Positions 7,258 through 17,157 of a DNA stretch of 33,579 nt are shown here, piece by piece. The notes beneath the pieces are model-generated. The model searched no databases and had not been told where the DNA came from. It saw only the letters and a program-made list of their open reading frames with translations. Made by a program: the position numbers and the translations under genes. The DNA lies in NCBI GenBank assembly GCA_013298995.1, contig JAAFJW010000020.1, forward strand, positions 1 to 33,579, in the 5' to 3' direction. Numbering within the stretch: position 1 is the first letter of the stretch; the number at the start of each line of letters is the position of its first letter. This DNA comes from Sphingobacteriales bacterium (GTDB lineage: Bacteria > Bacteroidota > Bacteroidia > Sphingobacteriales > Sphingobacteriaceae).

Positions 7258-10200
7258 TTGGCAAACAATAACAATCAAAGGATAAACTTTGCCCAAAGTA
7301 GGCATGTTATCGATTATCCTGATTTTCTGGACGTTCAAATCCAGTCGTTCAAGGAATTCTTTCAGTTAGAAACCACCTCTGATAACCGTTATACAGAAGG
7401 TCTTTTCCAGGTTTTTTCTGAAAACTTTCCCATCTCTGATTCTAGAAACATTTTTGTTTTAGAGTTTTTAGATTATTTTATTGATCCTCCACGTTACAGC
7501 ATACAGGAATGTATCGAACGTGGCTTAACCCACAGTGTACCGTTAAAAGCAAAGCTTCGCCTTTCTTGTAACGATGCCGAACACGAAGATTTCGAAACCA
7601 TCGTTCAGGACGTGTATTTAGGAACCATCCCTTACATGACACCCAAGGGTACTTTCGTTATCAATGGTGCCGAACGTGTAATTGTATCCCAATTACACCG
7701 CTCGCCAGGCGTGTTCTTTGGCGTAAGCCGCCACACCAATGGTAGTAAATTATACTCGGCCCGTGTAATCCCTTTTAAAGGTTCGTGGATTGAGTTCGCT
7801 ACCGACGTTAACAATGTGATGTACGCCTATATCGACCGTAAGAAAAAGTTCCCAGTTACTACCCTTTTGCGGGCTATTGGTTACGATTCGGACAAAGATA
7901 TTTTAGAACTTTTTGGCCTAGCCGATGAGGTTAAAGTAAGCAAATCGGGCTTAAAGAAATTTATAGGCCGTAAACTTGCTGCAAGGGTACTAAAAAAATG
8001 GGTCGAAGATTTTGTTGACGAAGACACAGGTGAAGTTGTTTCTATTGATAGAAACGAAATCATTATGGAGCGTGAAACCATTTTAGAAGATGACCATATT
8101 GATATTATAGTTGATGCAGGCGTTAAAACCATTATCTTATCTAAAGAAGATGGCGTAAATACTGGCGATTATACCATCATTTACAATACATTACAAAAAG
8201 ATACGTCCAATTCGGCCAAAGAAGCCGTTGAGCATATTTACAGGCAATTACGTAACGCCGAACCACCTGATGAGGAAACCGCTCGTGGTATTATCGATCG
8301 TTTATTCTTTTCGGATAAGCGTTACGATTTGGGTGATGTAGGCCGTTACCGCATCAATCGTAAATTAAAATTAGATACCCCAGTTGAAACCAAGGTTTTA
8401 ACTAAAATGGATATTATTGCGATTGTAAAATACTTAATCAAACTAATCAACTCTAAAGAAGATGTTGATGATATTGATCACTTATCAAATCGTAGGGTAC
8501 GTACCGTGGGCGAGCAATTATACGCACAATTTGGCGTAGGCTTGGCTCGTATGTCTCGTACTATTCGCGAGCGTATGAATATACGTGATAACGAAGTATT
8601 TACCCCAACCGATTTAATTAATGCCCGTACACTTTCGTCGGTTATTAATTCGTTTTTTGGTACCAACCAGCTATCACAGTTTATGGATCAAACCAATCCA
8701 TTGGCCGAGATTACGCACAAACGCCGTTTATCGGCCTTAGGCCCAGGTGGTTTATCACGCGAGCGAGCAGGTTTCGAGGTGCGAGATGTACACTATACCC
8801 ACTACGGTAGGTTATGTACCATCGAAACCCCCGAAGGACCAAATATTGGTTTAATATCATCACTTTGTGTACATGCCAAAATTAACAATTTAGGCTTTAT
8901 CGAAACCCCATACCGTAAAGTAATTGATGGTGTGGTAGCGGTAGATCAGCCAGTTGTTTATTTATCAGCCGAGGATGAAGACGATACCACCATTGCACAA
9001 GCAAACGCATTGTATGATGATAAAGGTAACTTTGCCGACCCTAAAGTGAAAGCCCGTTACCAAGGTGATTTTCCTATTATCGAGCCCGAAAAGCTAGATT
9101 ATATGGATGTATCGCCCAATCAAATTACCTCTATTGCGGCATCGTTAATTCCTTTCTTAGAACATGATGATGCTAACAGGGCTTTGATGGGATCAAACAT
9201 GCAACGCCAAGCAGTACCTTTATTGCGCCCCGAAGCACCTATTGTAGGTACAGGTTTAGAAGGCCGTGTGGCCCGAGATTCGCGTACTTTAATTAACGCC
9301 GAAGGAAACGGAATTGTAGAATATGTTGATGCCAATAACATTACCATTACCTACGATAGAAACGACGACGATAGGCTAGTATCTTTCGATGGAGAATCTA
9401 AATCGTACAACTTAATAAAATTCAAAAAAACCAATCAAAGTACTTGTATCAACTTAAAGCCAATTGTTAAAAAAGGTCAAAGGGTAGAAAAAGGACAGGT
9501 TTTATGCGAAGGATATGCCACACAAGATGGCGAGCTAGCTTTAGGTCGAAACCTAAAAGTTGCTTTTATGCCTTGGCAGGGATATAATTTTGAAGATGCG
9601 ATTGTAATATCGGAGCGGGTAGTATCGCAAGATATATTTACATCGTTACACATCGAAGAGTTTGAATTAGAAGTACGTGATACCAAACGTGGCGAAGAGG
9701 AATTAACACCCGATATTCCCAACGTATCAGAAGAGGCAACCAAAGATTTAGACGAGAATGGTATTATTAGAGTAGGTGCCGATGTAAAAGAAGGAGATAT
9801 TTTAATTGGTAAAATTACGCCAAAAGGCGAATCAGACCCATCGCCCGAAGAAAAATTACTAAGAGCAATTTTTGGTGATAAAGCAGGCGATGTTAAAGAT
9901 GCATCATTAAAAACTCCTCCTTCTATTAACGGAGTAGTTATTGATACCAAATTATTTTCGAGAGCTAAAAAAACTTCAAAAGCCGAAGAAAAATCGCAAT
10001 TAGAAAAATTAGAAATTAAACACGAGAAGGCTGTAAGAGACCTCCGCGAAAGCTTAGTAGATAAATTGTTCACTATTGTAAACGGAAAAACATCGCAAGG
10101 TGTGTACAATATTTACAAAGAATTGCTGATTGCCAAAGGCGTTAAGTTTACGCAGAAACTTTTAATGGAATTAGATTTTAATCACATTAACCCAACCAAA

Positions 10201-11061
10201 TGGACTACTGATGATGAGAAAAACGATTTAATTAAAATTTTGCTACATAACTTTGGTATTAAAACCAACGAAGAACTAGGTGCTTACCGCCGAGATAAGT
10301 TTGCTATTAGCGTAGGTGACGAATTGCCATCGGGCATTGTACAAATGGCCAAAGTATATGTTGCCAAAAAACGTAAACTTAAAGTGGGCGATAAAATGGC
10401 TGGTCGCCACGGTAATAAGGGTATTGTAGCCCGTATTGTACGTGACGAAGATATGCCTTTTTTATCCGATGGTACGCCAGTTGATATAGTTTTAAACCCA
10501 TTAGGTGTACCATCGCGTATGAACCTTGGGCAAATTTACGAAACCGTTTTAGGATGGGCTGGTAAAGAGTTAGGCTTAAAATTTGCAACGCCAATTTTTG
10601 ATGGTGCATCACACGATCAGGTTGAACAATATATAAAGGATGCTAAAGTACCTGAATCGGGCCGAACGTATCTATACAACGGTTTAACTGGCGAACGCTT
10701 TGATCAACCCACCACAGTAGGTATAATTTATATGCTTAAACTGGGGCACATGGTTGATGATAAGATGCATGCAAGGTCGATAGGGCCATACTCATTAATT
10801 ACACAACAGCCACTGGGTGGTAAAGCTCAGTTTGGTGGCCAGCGTTTTGGTGAGATGGAGGTGTGGGCACTCGAAGCATTTGGTGCGGCAAATATCTTAC
10901 AAGAGATATTAACTGTAAAATCAGATGATGTAGTAGGCCGAGCCAAAACTTACGAAGCTATTGTAAAAGGCGAAAACTTACCTACTCCGGGCGTACCCGA
11001 ATCATTCAACGTATTGGTTCACGAGTTACGTGGCTTAGGTTTAGATATCACACTAGATTAA
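7258..11061 (+). CDS. rpoB: DNA-directed RNA polymerase beta subunit
   Basis: The protein has 1267 residues with a TTG start. The start is supported because [17 protein letters not shown] follows at once, which is how Bacteroidota RpoB begins. The rifampicin region at about residues 470-500 reads [19 protein letters not shown] followed by [10 protein letters not shown], with the residues equivalent to E. coli D516, H526 and S531 all wild type. Further family blocks are [26 protein letters not shown], a [14 protein letters not shown] block and the C-terminal [20 protein letters not shown]. Together with beta' it forms the catalytic core. It is separated from rpoC by 77 bases holding a hairpin. 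Confidence 0.99.
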   Translation: MANNNNQRINFAQSRHVIDYPDFLDVQIQSFKEFFQLETTSDNRYTEGLFQVFSENFPISDSRNIFVLEFLDYFIDPPRYSIQECIERGLTHSVPLKAKLRLSCNDAEHEDFETIVQDVYLGTIPYMTPKGTFVINGAERVIVSQLHRSPGVFFGVSRHTNGSKLYSARVIPFKGSWIEFATDVNNVMYAYIDRKKKFPVTTLLRAIGYDSDKDILELFGLADEVKVSKSGLKKFIGRKLAARVLKKWVEDFVDEDTGEVVSIDRNEIIMERETILEDDHIDIIVDAGVKTIILSKEDGVNTGDYTIIYNTLQKDTSNSAKEAVEHIYRQLRNAEPPDEETARGIIDRLFFSDKRYDLGDVGRYRINRKLKLDTPVETKVLTKMDIIAIVKYLIKLINSKEDVDDIDHLSNRRVRTVGEQLYAQFGVGLARMSRTIRERMNIRDNEVFTPTDLINARTLSSVINSFFGTNQLSQFMDQTNPLAEITHKRRLSALGPGGLSRERAGFEVRDVHYTHYGRLCTIETPEGPNIGLISSLCVHAKINNLGFIETPYRKVIDGVVAVDQPVVYLSAEDEDDTTIAQANALYDDKGNFADPKVKARYQGDFPIIEPEKLDYMDVSPNQITSIAASLIPFLEHDDANRALMGSNMQRQAVPLLRPEAPIVGTGLEGRVARDSRTLINAEGNGIVEYVDANNITITYDRNDDDRLVSFDGESKSYNLIKFKKTNQSTCINLKPIVKKGQRVEKGQVLCEGYATQDGELALGRNLKVAFMPWQGYNFEDAIVISERVVSQDIFTSLHIEEFELEVRDTKRGEEELTPDIPNVSEEATKDLDENGIIRVGADVKEGDILIGKITPKGESDPSPEEKLLRAIFGDKAGDVKDASLKTPPSINGVVIDTKLFSRAKKTSKAEEKSQLEKLEIKHEKAVRDLRESLVDKLFTIVNGKTSQGVYNIYKELLIAKGVKFTQKLLMELDFNHINPTKWTTDDEKNDLIKILLHNFGIKTNEELGAYRRDKFAISVGDELPSGIVQMAKVYVAKKRKLKVGDKMAGRHGNKGIVARIVRDEDMPFLSDGTPVDIVLNPLGVPSRMNLGQIYETVLGWAGKELGLKFATPIFDGASHDQVEQYIKDAKVPESGRTYLYNGLTGERFDQPTTVGIIYMLKLGHMVDDKMHARSIGPYSLITQQPLGGKAQFGGQRFGEMEVWALEAFGAANILQEILTVKSDDVVGRAKTYEAIVKGENLPTPGVPESFNVLVHELRGLGLDITLD

Positions 11062-11073
11062 ATTTTTATTAGG

Positions 11074-11103
11074 GTTAAAGGAGTTTACGCTCCTTTAACT
11101 TTA
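11074..11103 (+). terminator. Hairpin between rpoB and rpoC
   Basis: GTTAAAGGAG (11074-11083) and CTCCTTTAAC (11090-11099) form a perfect 10-bp stem with loop TTTACG, followed by TTTAT. Its shape is that of an intrinsic terminator. Since both subunits are needed in equal amounts, it is more likely an RNA processing or stability site, or a weak attenuator. Confidence 0.5.
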
Positions 11104-11138
11104 TAATATAATTAAACTTACTTCTAAAAAAAGAGAAA

Positions 11139-14100
11139 ATGTCTTACAAAAAAGATAGTAAAATAAAAAGTAATTTTACCTCAATAACCATCAGTTTATC
11201 GTCGCCAGAGGCTATACTGGAGCGGTCGAGCGGTGAGGTTTTAAAACCCGAAACCATTAATTACCGTACCTATAAACCCGAACGTGATGGTTTATTTTGC
11301 GAGCGTATTTTTGGCCCAGTTAAAGATTACGAATGCCATTGCGGTAAATACAAACGCATACGTTACAAAGGTATAGTATGCGATAGGTGTGGTGTAGAAG
11401 TAACCGAGAAAAAAGTACGTAGAGAGCGTATGGGGCACATTAATTTGGTAGTTCCTGTTGCCCATATTTGGTACTTCCGCTCGTTACCTAATAAAATTGG
11501 TTACCTTTTAGGCTTACCTACAAAACGCTTAGATTTGATTATTTACTACGAACGATACGTGGTAATACAAGCGGGTACAATGGCCGACCAAGGAATCAAT
11601 TACATGGATTTTTTGACCGAAGAAGAGTACCTTGATATTTTGGATAAATTGCCAAAAGAAAATCAATATTTAGATGATAAAGACCCTAATAAATTTGTAG
11701 CCAAAATGGGTGCAGAGGCTTTAGAGGATTTATTAAAAAGGTTAGATTTAGACCAACAATCGTACGATTTACGCCACCAAGCAGCCAACGAAACATCGCA
11801 ACAGCGTAAAAATGAGGCTTTAAAACGCTTACAAGTTGTAGAGGCTTTCCGCGATGCAAAAACAAGGATAGAGAACAATCCCGAATGGATGATTGTAAAA
11901 ATTGTTCCCGTTATACCACCCGAATTACGCCCATTAGTACCACTCGAAGGAGGTAGGTTTGCTACTTCGGATTTGAACGATTTATACCGTAGGGTAATTA
12001 TTCGTAACAATCGTTTAAAACGATTAATGGAAATTAAAGCCCCCGAAGTAATTTTACGTAACGAAAAACGTATGTTGCAAGAAGCTGTTGATTCGTTATT
12101 TGATAACTCACGTAAAGTAAATGCGGTAAAAACCGAAGGCAACAGAGCGTTAAAATCATTATCCGATATTTTAAAAGGTAAACAAGGGCGTTTCCGTCAA
12201 AATTTATTAGGTAAACGTGTTGATTACTCGGGCCGTTCGGTAATTGTGGTAGGGCCAACTTTAAAACTCCACGAATGTGGGATACCTAAAGATATGGCTG
12301 CCGAGCTTTTCAAACCATTTATCATACGTAAAATGATAGAGCGTGGTGTGGTAAAAACGGTAAAATCGGCCAAAAAAATTGTTGACCGTAAAGACCCATT
12401 GGTATGGGATATTCTCGAAAACGTACTGAAAGGTCACCCAGTTTTATTAAACAGGGCACCTACTTTACACCGTTTGGGTATTCAGGCTTTCCAACCAAAA
12501 TTGATTGAAGGCAAAGCCATACAATTACACCCATTGGTGTGTACTGCGTTTAACGCCGATTTCGACGGTGACCAAATGGCCGTACACGTACCACTAGGCA
12601 ATGCGGCAATATTGGAAGCCCAAATATTAATGTTGGCATCGCACAATATCCTAAATCCAGCAAACGGAACACCCGTAACCGTACCTTCGCAGGATATGGT
12701 TTTAGGCTTATATTATATGACTAAAGGTCGCAAAACCGAAGAAGGACATATTATTAAAGGCCAAGGTGCTACATTTTACTCATCGCAAGAGGTAATTATT
12801 GCCTACAACGAAGGGCAAATTGATTTACATGCTTTTGTAAAAGTAAGGGCTTTTGTTAAAGAAGAAAATGGCGAACTGGTAAATAAAATTATTGATACCA
12901 CCGTTGGGCGTATTTTGTTTAACGAAGTTGTGCCACAAGAAGTGGGCTATATAAACGAATTACTTACCAAAAAATCGTTAAGAGATATTATTGGCGAAGT
13001 AGTTAAAAATACAGGCATGGCTAGGGCAGCTCAGTTTTTGGATGATATAAAAACAATGGGTTTCAACTCGGCATTTAAAGGTGGTTTATCTTTTAACTTA
13101 AAAGATTTAAACATACCAGCCGAAAAAATTACCCTGTTAGATACCGCCCGCAACGAAGTTGCCGATGTAATGAATAATTACAACATGGGCTTTATTACCA
13201 ATAACGAGCGTTATAACCAAATTATCGATATTTGGACACGTATTAACAATCGCCTTACGGCACACGTAATGGATGTGTTGATAAATGATAACCAAGGCTT
13301 TAATTCTGTTTACATGATGCTCGATTCTGGAGCCCGTGGTTCAAAAGAGCAAATTCGTCAGTTATGTGGTATGAGGGGCTTGATGGCGAAACCGCAAAAA
13401 TCGGGTTCGGGTGGCGAGATTATCGAAAACCCTATCTTATCCAACTTTAAAGAAGGCTTATCAGTATTAGAGTACTTTATATCTACCCACGGTGCTCGTA
13501 AAGGTTTGGCCGATACGGCTTTAAAAACTGCCGATGCGGGTTACTTAACACGTAGGTTGCATGATGTGGCTCAAGATATGGTAATTAAATATACTGATTG
13601 CGGAACGCTTAGAGGCATGTTTACAACAGCTTTAAAGGATAACGAAGATGTGGTAGAACCATTATATGATAGGATTTTAGGCCGTACTTCGTTACATGAT
13701 GTTTACGATCCTTTAACCAACGAATTATTGGTGCAAGCAAATCAAGATATTACAGAAGAAATTGCAAAAACTATCGAAGACTCTCCTTTAGAAGGGATTG
13801 AAATACGTTCGGTATTAACCTGCGAAGCTCCTCGTGGTGTGTGTGCGCTATGTTACGGACGTAACTTGGCATCGGGCAAGCGTGTACAAATGGGCGAAGC
13901 CGTAGGTGTAATTGCCGCACAATCTATTGGCGAGCCAGGTACGCAGTTAACCTTACGTACTTTCCACGTGGGTGGTACGGCATCAAACATTGCTGCCGAA
14001 TCGCAGATTAATGCCAAATTTGATGGTGTTATTGAGTTCGAAAACCTTCGTACCGTGGTATATACCACCGAGGAAGGCGAAACTACCGACATTGTTTTGG

Positions 14101-15431
14101 GCCGTTCGGGCGAATTTAAAATTACCGATGCCACTACTGGCCGTGTAATTATGACTAATAATGTACCTTATGGCTCTTTCTTATTTGTAAAAGAGGGCGA
14201 TACCGTTGTTAAAGGGGATAAAATTTGTTCTTGGGATCCTTACAATGCGGTTATGATTTCTGAATTTGCTGGTAAAGTAGTTTACGAATCGGTGATAGAA
14301 GGTGTTACTTTCCGTGAAGAATCAGACGAGCAAACTGGCCACAAAGAAAAAGTAATTATTGATACCCGCGATAAAACTAAAAACCCAGTAGTAAAAATTG
14401 TAAACAAATCGGGCGAAAGCCTAAGAGAATACAATATACCTGTGGGTGCACATATTGTGGTAGAAGAAGGACAAAAAGTAGGCATGGGCGAAATTTTGGT
14501 AAAAATACCTCGTACTACTGGTAAAACCCGAGATATTACAGGTGGTTTACCACGTGTAACCGAGCTATTTGAAGCCCGTAACCCATCGAACCCTGCGGTA
14601 GTAACCGAAATTGATGGTGTGGTAACTTTAGGAGGTATTAAACGTGGTAACCGCGAGATGACTATCGAATCCAGAGATGGCCAAATCAAAAAATACTTGG
14701 TGCCTTTATCAAAACACATATTAGTACAAGATAACGATTTTATTAAAGCAGGTATGCCATTATCCGATGGTGCAATTTCACCAGGCGATATACTTTCTAT
14801 AAAAGGCCCTGCTGCGGTACAAGAGTATATTGTGAATGGCATCCAAGAAGTTTACCGCTTACAAGGTGTAAAAATTAATGATAAACACTTTGAAACCATT
14901 GTACACCAAATGATGCAGAAAGTAATGATTGAAGATGCAGGTGATACAAAGTTCTTAGAAAAAGAAGCCGTAGATAGGTTCGATTTTTCTATCGAAAACG
15001 ATGATGTTTACGATAAAATGGTGGTTGAAGATGCGGGAGATTCTAACGTACTAAAGCCAGGTCAGATTATAACTGTACGCCGCTTGCGTGATGAAAACTC
15101 GCAACTAAAACGTAAAGATTTAAAATTAGTTACCGCAAGGGAAGCTAGGCCAGCAACGGCAAGCCCAATGTTGCAAGGGATAACTAGGGCATCGTTGGGT
15201 ACCAAATCGTTTATGTCGGCAGCATCGTTCCAAGAAACTACCAAAGTATTAAACGAAGCCGCTATTGCAGGTAAGCGTGATCATTTATTAGGCTTAAAAG
15301 AGAACGTAATTGTAGGCCACTTAATACCATCGGGTACGGGTTTACGTAATTACGAACGTATAATTGTAGGTTCGCAAGAAGAATATGATAAACTTAAAGC
15401 ATCTAAGGAAGAAGAGGAAGTAGAAGCGTAA
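11139..15431 (+). CDS. rpoC: DNA-directed RNA polymerase beta' subunit
   Basis: The protein has 1430 residues. The N-terminal zinc site uses C66, C68, C81 and C84 (ECHCGKYK, then VCDRCGVEV). The catalytic NADFDGDQ loop lies at residues 472-479, where three aspartates bind the active-site magnesium. A second zinc site is formed around [13 protein letters not shown]. Trigger loop and bridge helix blocks ([34 protein letters not shown]) are intact. The C-terminus ends in a run of acidic residues. It is the last gene of the operon, and an intrinsic terminator follows. Confidence 0.99.
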   Translation: MSYKKDSKIKSNFTSITISLSSPEAILERSSGEVLKPETINYRTYKPERDGLFCERIFGPVKDYECHCGKYKRIRYKGIVCDRCGVEVTEKKVRRERMGHINLVVPVAHIWYFRSLPNKIGYLLGLPTKRLDLIIYYERYVVIQAGTMADQGINYMDFLTEEEYLDILDKLPKENQYLDDKDPNKFVAKMGAEALEDLLKRLDLDQQSYDLRHQAANETSQQRKNEALKRLQVVEAFRDAKTRIENNPEWMIVKIVPVIPPELRPLVPLEGGRFATSDLNDLYRRVIIRNNRLKRLMEIKAPEVILRNEKRMLQEAVDSLFDNSRKVNAVKTEGNRALKSLSDILKGKQGRFRQNLLGKRVDYSGRSVIVVGPTLKLHECGIPKDMAAELFKPFIIRKMIERGVVKTVKSAKKIVDRKDPLVWDILENVLKGHPVLLNRAPTLHRLGIQAFQPKLIEGKAIQLHPLVCTAFNADFDGDQMAVHVPLGNAAILEAQILMLASHNILNPANGTPVTVPSQDMVLGLYYMTKGRKTEEGHIIKGQGATFYSSQEVIIAYNEGQIDLHAFVKVRAFVKEENGELVNKIIDTTVGRILFNEVVPQEVGYINELLTKKSLRDIIGEVVKNTGMARAAQFLDDIKTMGFNSAFKGGLSFNLKDLNIPAEKITLLDTARNEVADVMNNYNMGFITNNERYNQIIDIWTRINNRLTAHVMDVLINDNQGFNSVYMMLDSGARGSKEQIRQLCGMRGLMAKPQKSGSGGEIIENPILSNFKEGLSVLEYFISTHGARKGLADTALKTADAGYLTRRLHDVAQDMVIKYTDCGTLRGMFTTALKDNEDVVEPLYDRILGRTSLHDVYDPLTNELLVQANQDITEEIAKTIEDSPLEGIEIRSVLTCEAPRGVCALCYGRNLASGKRVQMGEAVGVIAAQSIGEPGTQLTLRTFHVGGTASNIAAESQINAKFDGVIEFENLRTVVYTTEEGETTDIVLGRSGEFKITDATTGRVIMTNNVPYGSFLFVKEGDTVVKGDKICSWDPYNAVMISEFAGKVVYESVIEGVTFREESDEQTGHKEKVIIDTRDKTKNPVVKIVNKSGESLREYNIPVGAHIVVEEGQKVGMGEILVKIPRTTGKTRDITGGLPRVTELFEARNPSNPAVVTEIDGVVTLGGIKRGNREMTIESRDGQIKKYLVPLSKHILVQDNDFIKAGMPLSDGAISPGDILSIKGPAAVQEYIVNGIQEVYRLQGVKINDKHFETIVHQMMQKVMIEDAGDTKFLEKEAVDRFDFSIENDDVYDKMVVEDAGDSNVLKPGQIITVRRLRDENSQLKRKDLKLVTAREARPATASPMLQGITRASLGTKSFMSAASFQETTKVLNEAAIAGKRDHLLGLKENVIVGHLIPSGTGLRNYERIIVGSQEEYDKLKASKEEEEVEA

Positions 15432-15473
15432 ATTTTCGCTAAGGCGGATTGTAAGCGTCTTACATTAAAATAT

Positions 15474-15510
15474 AAGCCTGTTAGCAATAACAGGCTTTTT
15501 TGTTTTTTTA
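15474..15510 (+). terminator. Intrinsic terminator of the rpoBC operon
   Basis: AAGCCTGTTA (15474-15483), loop GCAA and TAACAGGCTT (15488-15497) form a perfect 10-bp stem with a GNRA-type tetraloop, followed by a T-rich tail. It lies 43 bases after the rpoC stop and is one of the clearest terminators in the window. Confidence 0.9.
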
Positions 15511-15531
15511 TAAATTTGTTTATTATATTTG
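15499..15531 (+). promoter_or_regulatory. Promoter of the small coiled-coil gene
   Basis: TATATTTG at 15524-15531 matches the -7 consensus TAnnTTTG, with TTTG 21 bases upstream at 15499-15502 in the terminator tail. The spacing is slightly long. The ATG follows 32 bases after the -7 box. Confidence 0.45.
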
Positions 15532-15562
15532 TTCTTACAATTTTTACAAAAATCAATTCTAA

Positions 15563-15829
15563 ATGAGTGTTACCGAAATTCAACTTTTTCAGCTATTAAA
15601 AGCTAAACTAGGCGACCGTGAGGCCGAGTACTTGGTATCTTATGTAAAAGATGAAGTGAAAAACGAATTTGATAACAAGAAAGATGTTTTAGCTACTAAG
15701 GAAGATATAAACGTTGTTAAACAAGATTTACACGATGCAAAAGCCGAAATGATTAAATGGATGTTTATATTTTGGATAGGGCAAGTGGCGGTAACTTTCG
15801 GCTTTATATTATTGTTTCTTAAAAAATAA
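15563..15829 (+). CDS. Small coiled-coil protein with C-terminal membrane anchor
   Basis: This 88-residue protein has a charged, heptad-like helical stretch from about 25 to 62 (KDEVKNEFDNKKDVLATKED, then INVVKQDLHDAKAEM). A single hydrophobic segment follows (about 64-85, MFIFWIGQVAVTFGFILLFL) and it ends KK. This is the layout of the DUF1640/CCDC90-like small proteins that are widespread in bacteria, often near mobile DNA. Function is unknown; oligomerisation at the inner membrane is an inference from the layout. It has its own promoter-like sequence and no close partner gene. Confidence 0.75.
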   Translation: MSVTEIQLFQLLKAKLGDREAEYLVSYVKDEVKNEFDNKKDVLATKEDINVVKQDLHDAKAEMIKWMFIFWIGQVAVTFGFILLFLKK

Positions 15830-16045
15830 TTTGCAAAATAAACCATAATTTCAATGATATTTTAGCGTTAGCGATATTTTTAACACGTTGCAATATGCGT
15901 CGTTAACTTTACCAACACTTCTATATACAAAGGAGAAACAAGGGTAATTAGCCTAAGTATGAGTTATAAATTTGGAAAGGTTAAAAAGGAACATCAAGTT
16001 ATTCGTAATAACGACCCTAACAATACTGGGCGGCCGTATGAGGAT

Positions 16046-16308
16046 TTATATTAGAAGTATAGCCCTAAGCGAATAATCATATAAAACATTATTTTCTACC
16101 ACATATACCTATCTGTGTTCTCCATTAATTCTGCGAAACCATTTGGGAGCGAGGTCATATTTTAGGGCTTCGGGTTTGCCAATGCCTATATGCGGGTTTT
16201 CAAAAATGGCTCGTGTTAATTGAGCAATTTTTTTAGATTGGCTTTGTTGTCCGTTTTTATCCAATAGTTTAAATCTGCATCGGCCTGAGGCAAATAGTTT
16301 ATTTTCAT
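16046..16308 (-). pseudogene. Txe/YoeB-family toxin, inactivated
   Basis: From the ATG at 16308 the frame reads MKINYLPQADADLNYW. A one-base shift near 16256-16262 then gives KNGQQSQSKKIAQLTRAIFE, NPHIGIGKPEALKYDLAPKW and FRRINGEHR, a TAG at 16109-16111, and VYVVENNVLYDYSLRA. This is the YoeB mRNA-interferase pattern (IGKPE.LKydL...WSRRIN.EHR.VY). The frameshift, the nonsense codon, the S-to-F change in WSRRI and the loss of the terminal HY catalytic pair all argue that it is dead. The start overlaps the antitoxin stop as ATGA, typical of a toxin-antitoxin pair. No single ORF covers it, so gene callers miss it. Confidence 0.8.
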
Positions 16309-16519
16309 AAACTATCTAGTTCGACTAGGGTTACAGTTCTTGTTTTACCATTTTTTAAATCTTCGTTACCTTGTTTAATCTTTTTTACAAACTCGGGGTT
16401 ATAAGGTTTAACATCTTGTTTCGAAACTTTAAACTTAATTTTAGCACCTTCATAAATGCTTTTATTGTATCTACCTAGGAAGTATTTGCAGCATATGCCT
16501 TAATATTTATAGCTTCCAT
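16305..16519 (-). pseudogene. DUF2683-type antitoxin, inactivated
   Basis: The frame starts MEAINIKAYAANTS at 16519 and hits TAG at 16475-16477 (probably from CAG, Gln). It continues VDTIKAFMK, shifts frame near 16440, and ends KIKFKVSKQDVKPYNPEF, VKKIKQGNEDLKNGKTRTVT, LVELDSL. This is the Bacteroidota antitoxin commonly paired with YoeB-type toxins (KPYNPEFV.KI..... L.nGK pattern). Two independent lesions show that the pair decayed. It lies immediately upstream of the toxin remnant on the same strand with a 4-base ATGA overlap. Confidence 0.75.
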
Positions 16520-16668
16520 TTTACCTGTGTTTTTTATATGTTTAATAAGGTTTGTTTTTGTTGTACTTTAAGATTGCCTAGTAATTATTTATTGTTTTTT
16601 ATAATAACCCCCGAGTTCGATGATTAAACTATAGTATAATTTTTTGTAAATCAATATTATTTACGATT

Positions 16669-16744
16669 TTAATGCGTAACGATGCTCATGTCTAATTTTA
16701 GCTTTGATACATCAATTCCTGCAATAATTGTGAATTTTTTTCAT
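16669..16744 (-). pseudogene. IS110-family transposase, N-terminal remnant
   Basis: The minus strand from ATG at 16744 (MKKI) shifts frame and reads FTIIAGIDVSKLKLDMSIVTH before a stop at 16669. GIDVSK with a following LD is the hallmark of the first DEDD catalytic strand of IS110-family transposases. The rest of the gene is absent or too decayed to follow. Because the match is only about 20 residues, a chance likeness cannot be excluded. Confidence 0.45.
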
Positions 16745-16770
16745 AGTTTTGAATGAAGTGAAATAAAATA

Positions 16771-16831
16771 TGGAATTCATTAAAACCGTTAATAGACCCT
16801 ATCGTCTAACATTCTATTTGATGAAATTCCA
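16771..16831. other. Nested hairpin upstream of the IS110 remnant
   Basis: TGGAATTCAT (16771-16780) pairs with ATGAAATTCCA (16821-16831) with one bulged base. Inside it, GTT and AGAC (16788-16797) pair with GTCTAAC (16804-16810) around a CCTATC-type loop. IS110-family elements encode a structured bridge RNA in the non-coding end just upstream of the transposase. This position and shape would fit a relic of one, but that is an inference. Confidence 0.3.
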
Positions 16832-16951
16832 TTGATAAAAGGATGCCAGAGGACTAATACGCATACTAAGCCCAAAAACTTATTAACGACGGCAGTTCAC
16901 CTCTGCTTCCTTTTAAATTTCAGTATTATTTTTTACTTATGTACACTAACG

Positions 16952-17078
16952 GTTAACGACGTTAGCGGCCTGCCTGCGCAGGCAGGCATACTTTTTCTCC
17001 CTAGTCCAATTTCCCCTTTGGGGGCTATGGGGTGGGCTAGGGGGAAAAAGATACAGCGGACGGCGTGTTAAAACGCCC
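16952..17078 (+). repeat. Dispersed palindromic element, copy 1
   Basis: The left end reads GTTAACGACGTTAGCGGC, and the right end reads AAAAAGATACAGCG, four variable bases, GCGTGTTAAAACGCCC. Both ends recur, in inverse orientation, at 26506-26612. The core is a hairpin: CTTTTTCTCCCTAG (16991-17004) pairs with CTAGGGGGAAAAAG (17037-17050) with one mismatch, plus an inner CCCC-TTT-GGGG. A 20-bp perfect palindrome (16968-16987) interrupts the left arm. The layout recalls the Flavo-1 RNA motif of Bacteroidota; this needs a covariance-model search. Confidence 0.7.
16968..16987. repeat. 20-bp perfect palindrome inside the left arm of the element
   Basis: The sequence is GCCTGCCTGC followed by its exact reverse complement GCAGGCAGGC. 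In the second copy of the element (26506-26612) AGCGGCATCC is continuous, so this palindrome appears to be inserted after AGCGGC. Confidence 0.85.
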
Positions 17079-17157
17079 AAATCATCATCACAAAATAATT
17101 AACAATGTTCGTTAATCGAACTTAGGCTAAAACATCAACGCTATATTAAAAATAATT

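Noticed and set aside
8668-8752. Possible rifampicin-resistance substitution in RpoB
   Set aside because: The region reads as wild type at all positions that I could align by eye with E. coli D516, H526 and S531.
9477-10109. 210-codon minus-strand ORF within rpoB
   Set aside because: It is a shadow frame of a highly conserved gene. The serine- and phenylalanine-rich translation is typical of antisense reading of this composition.
15959-16054. 31-codon ORF (MSYKFGKVKKEHQVIRNNDP...)
   Set aside because: The composition is protein-like and it may be the tail of a lost gene, but it is very short, has no promoter, overlaps the toxin remnant, and no family is recognised.
16832-17071. 79-codon ORF in the 15.8-17.1 kb gap
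   Set aside because: It runs through the palindromic element and its hairpin. The translation is low in structure and no family is recognised, so it is most likely a chance frame.
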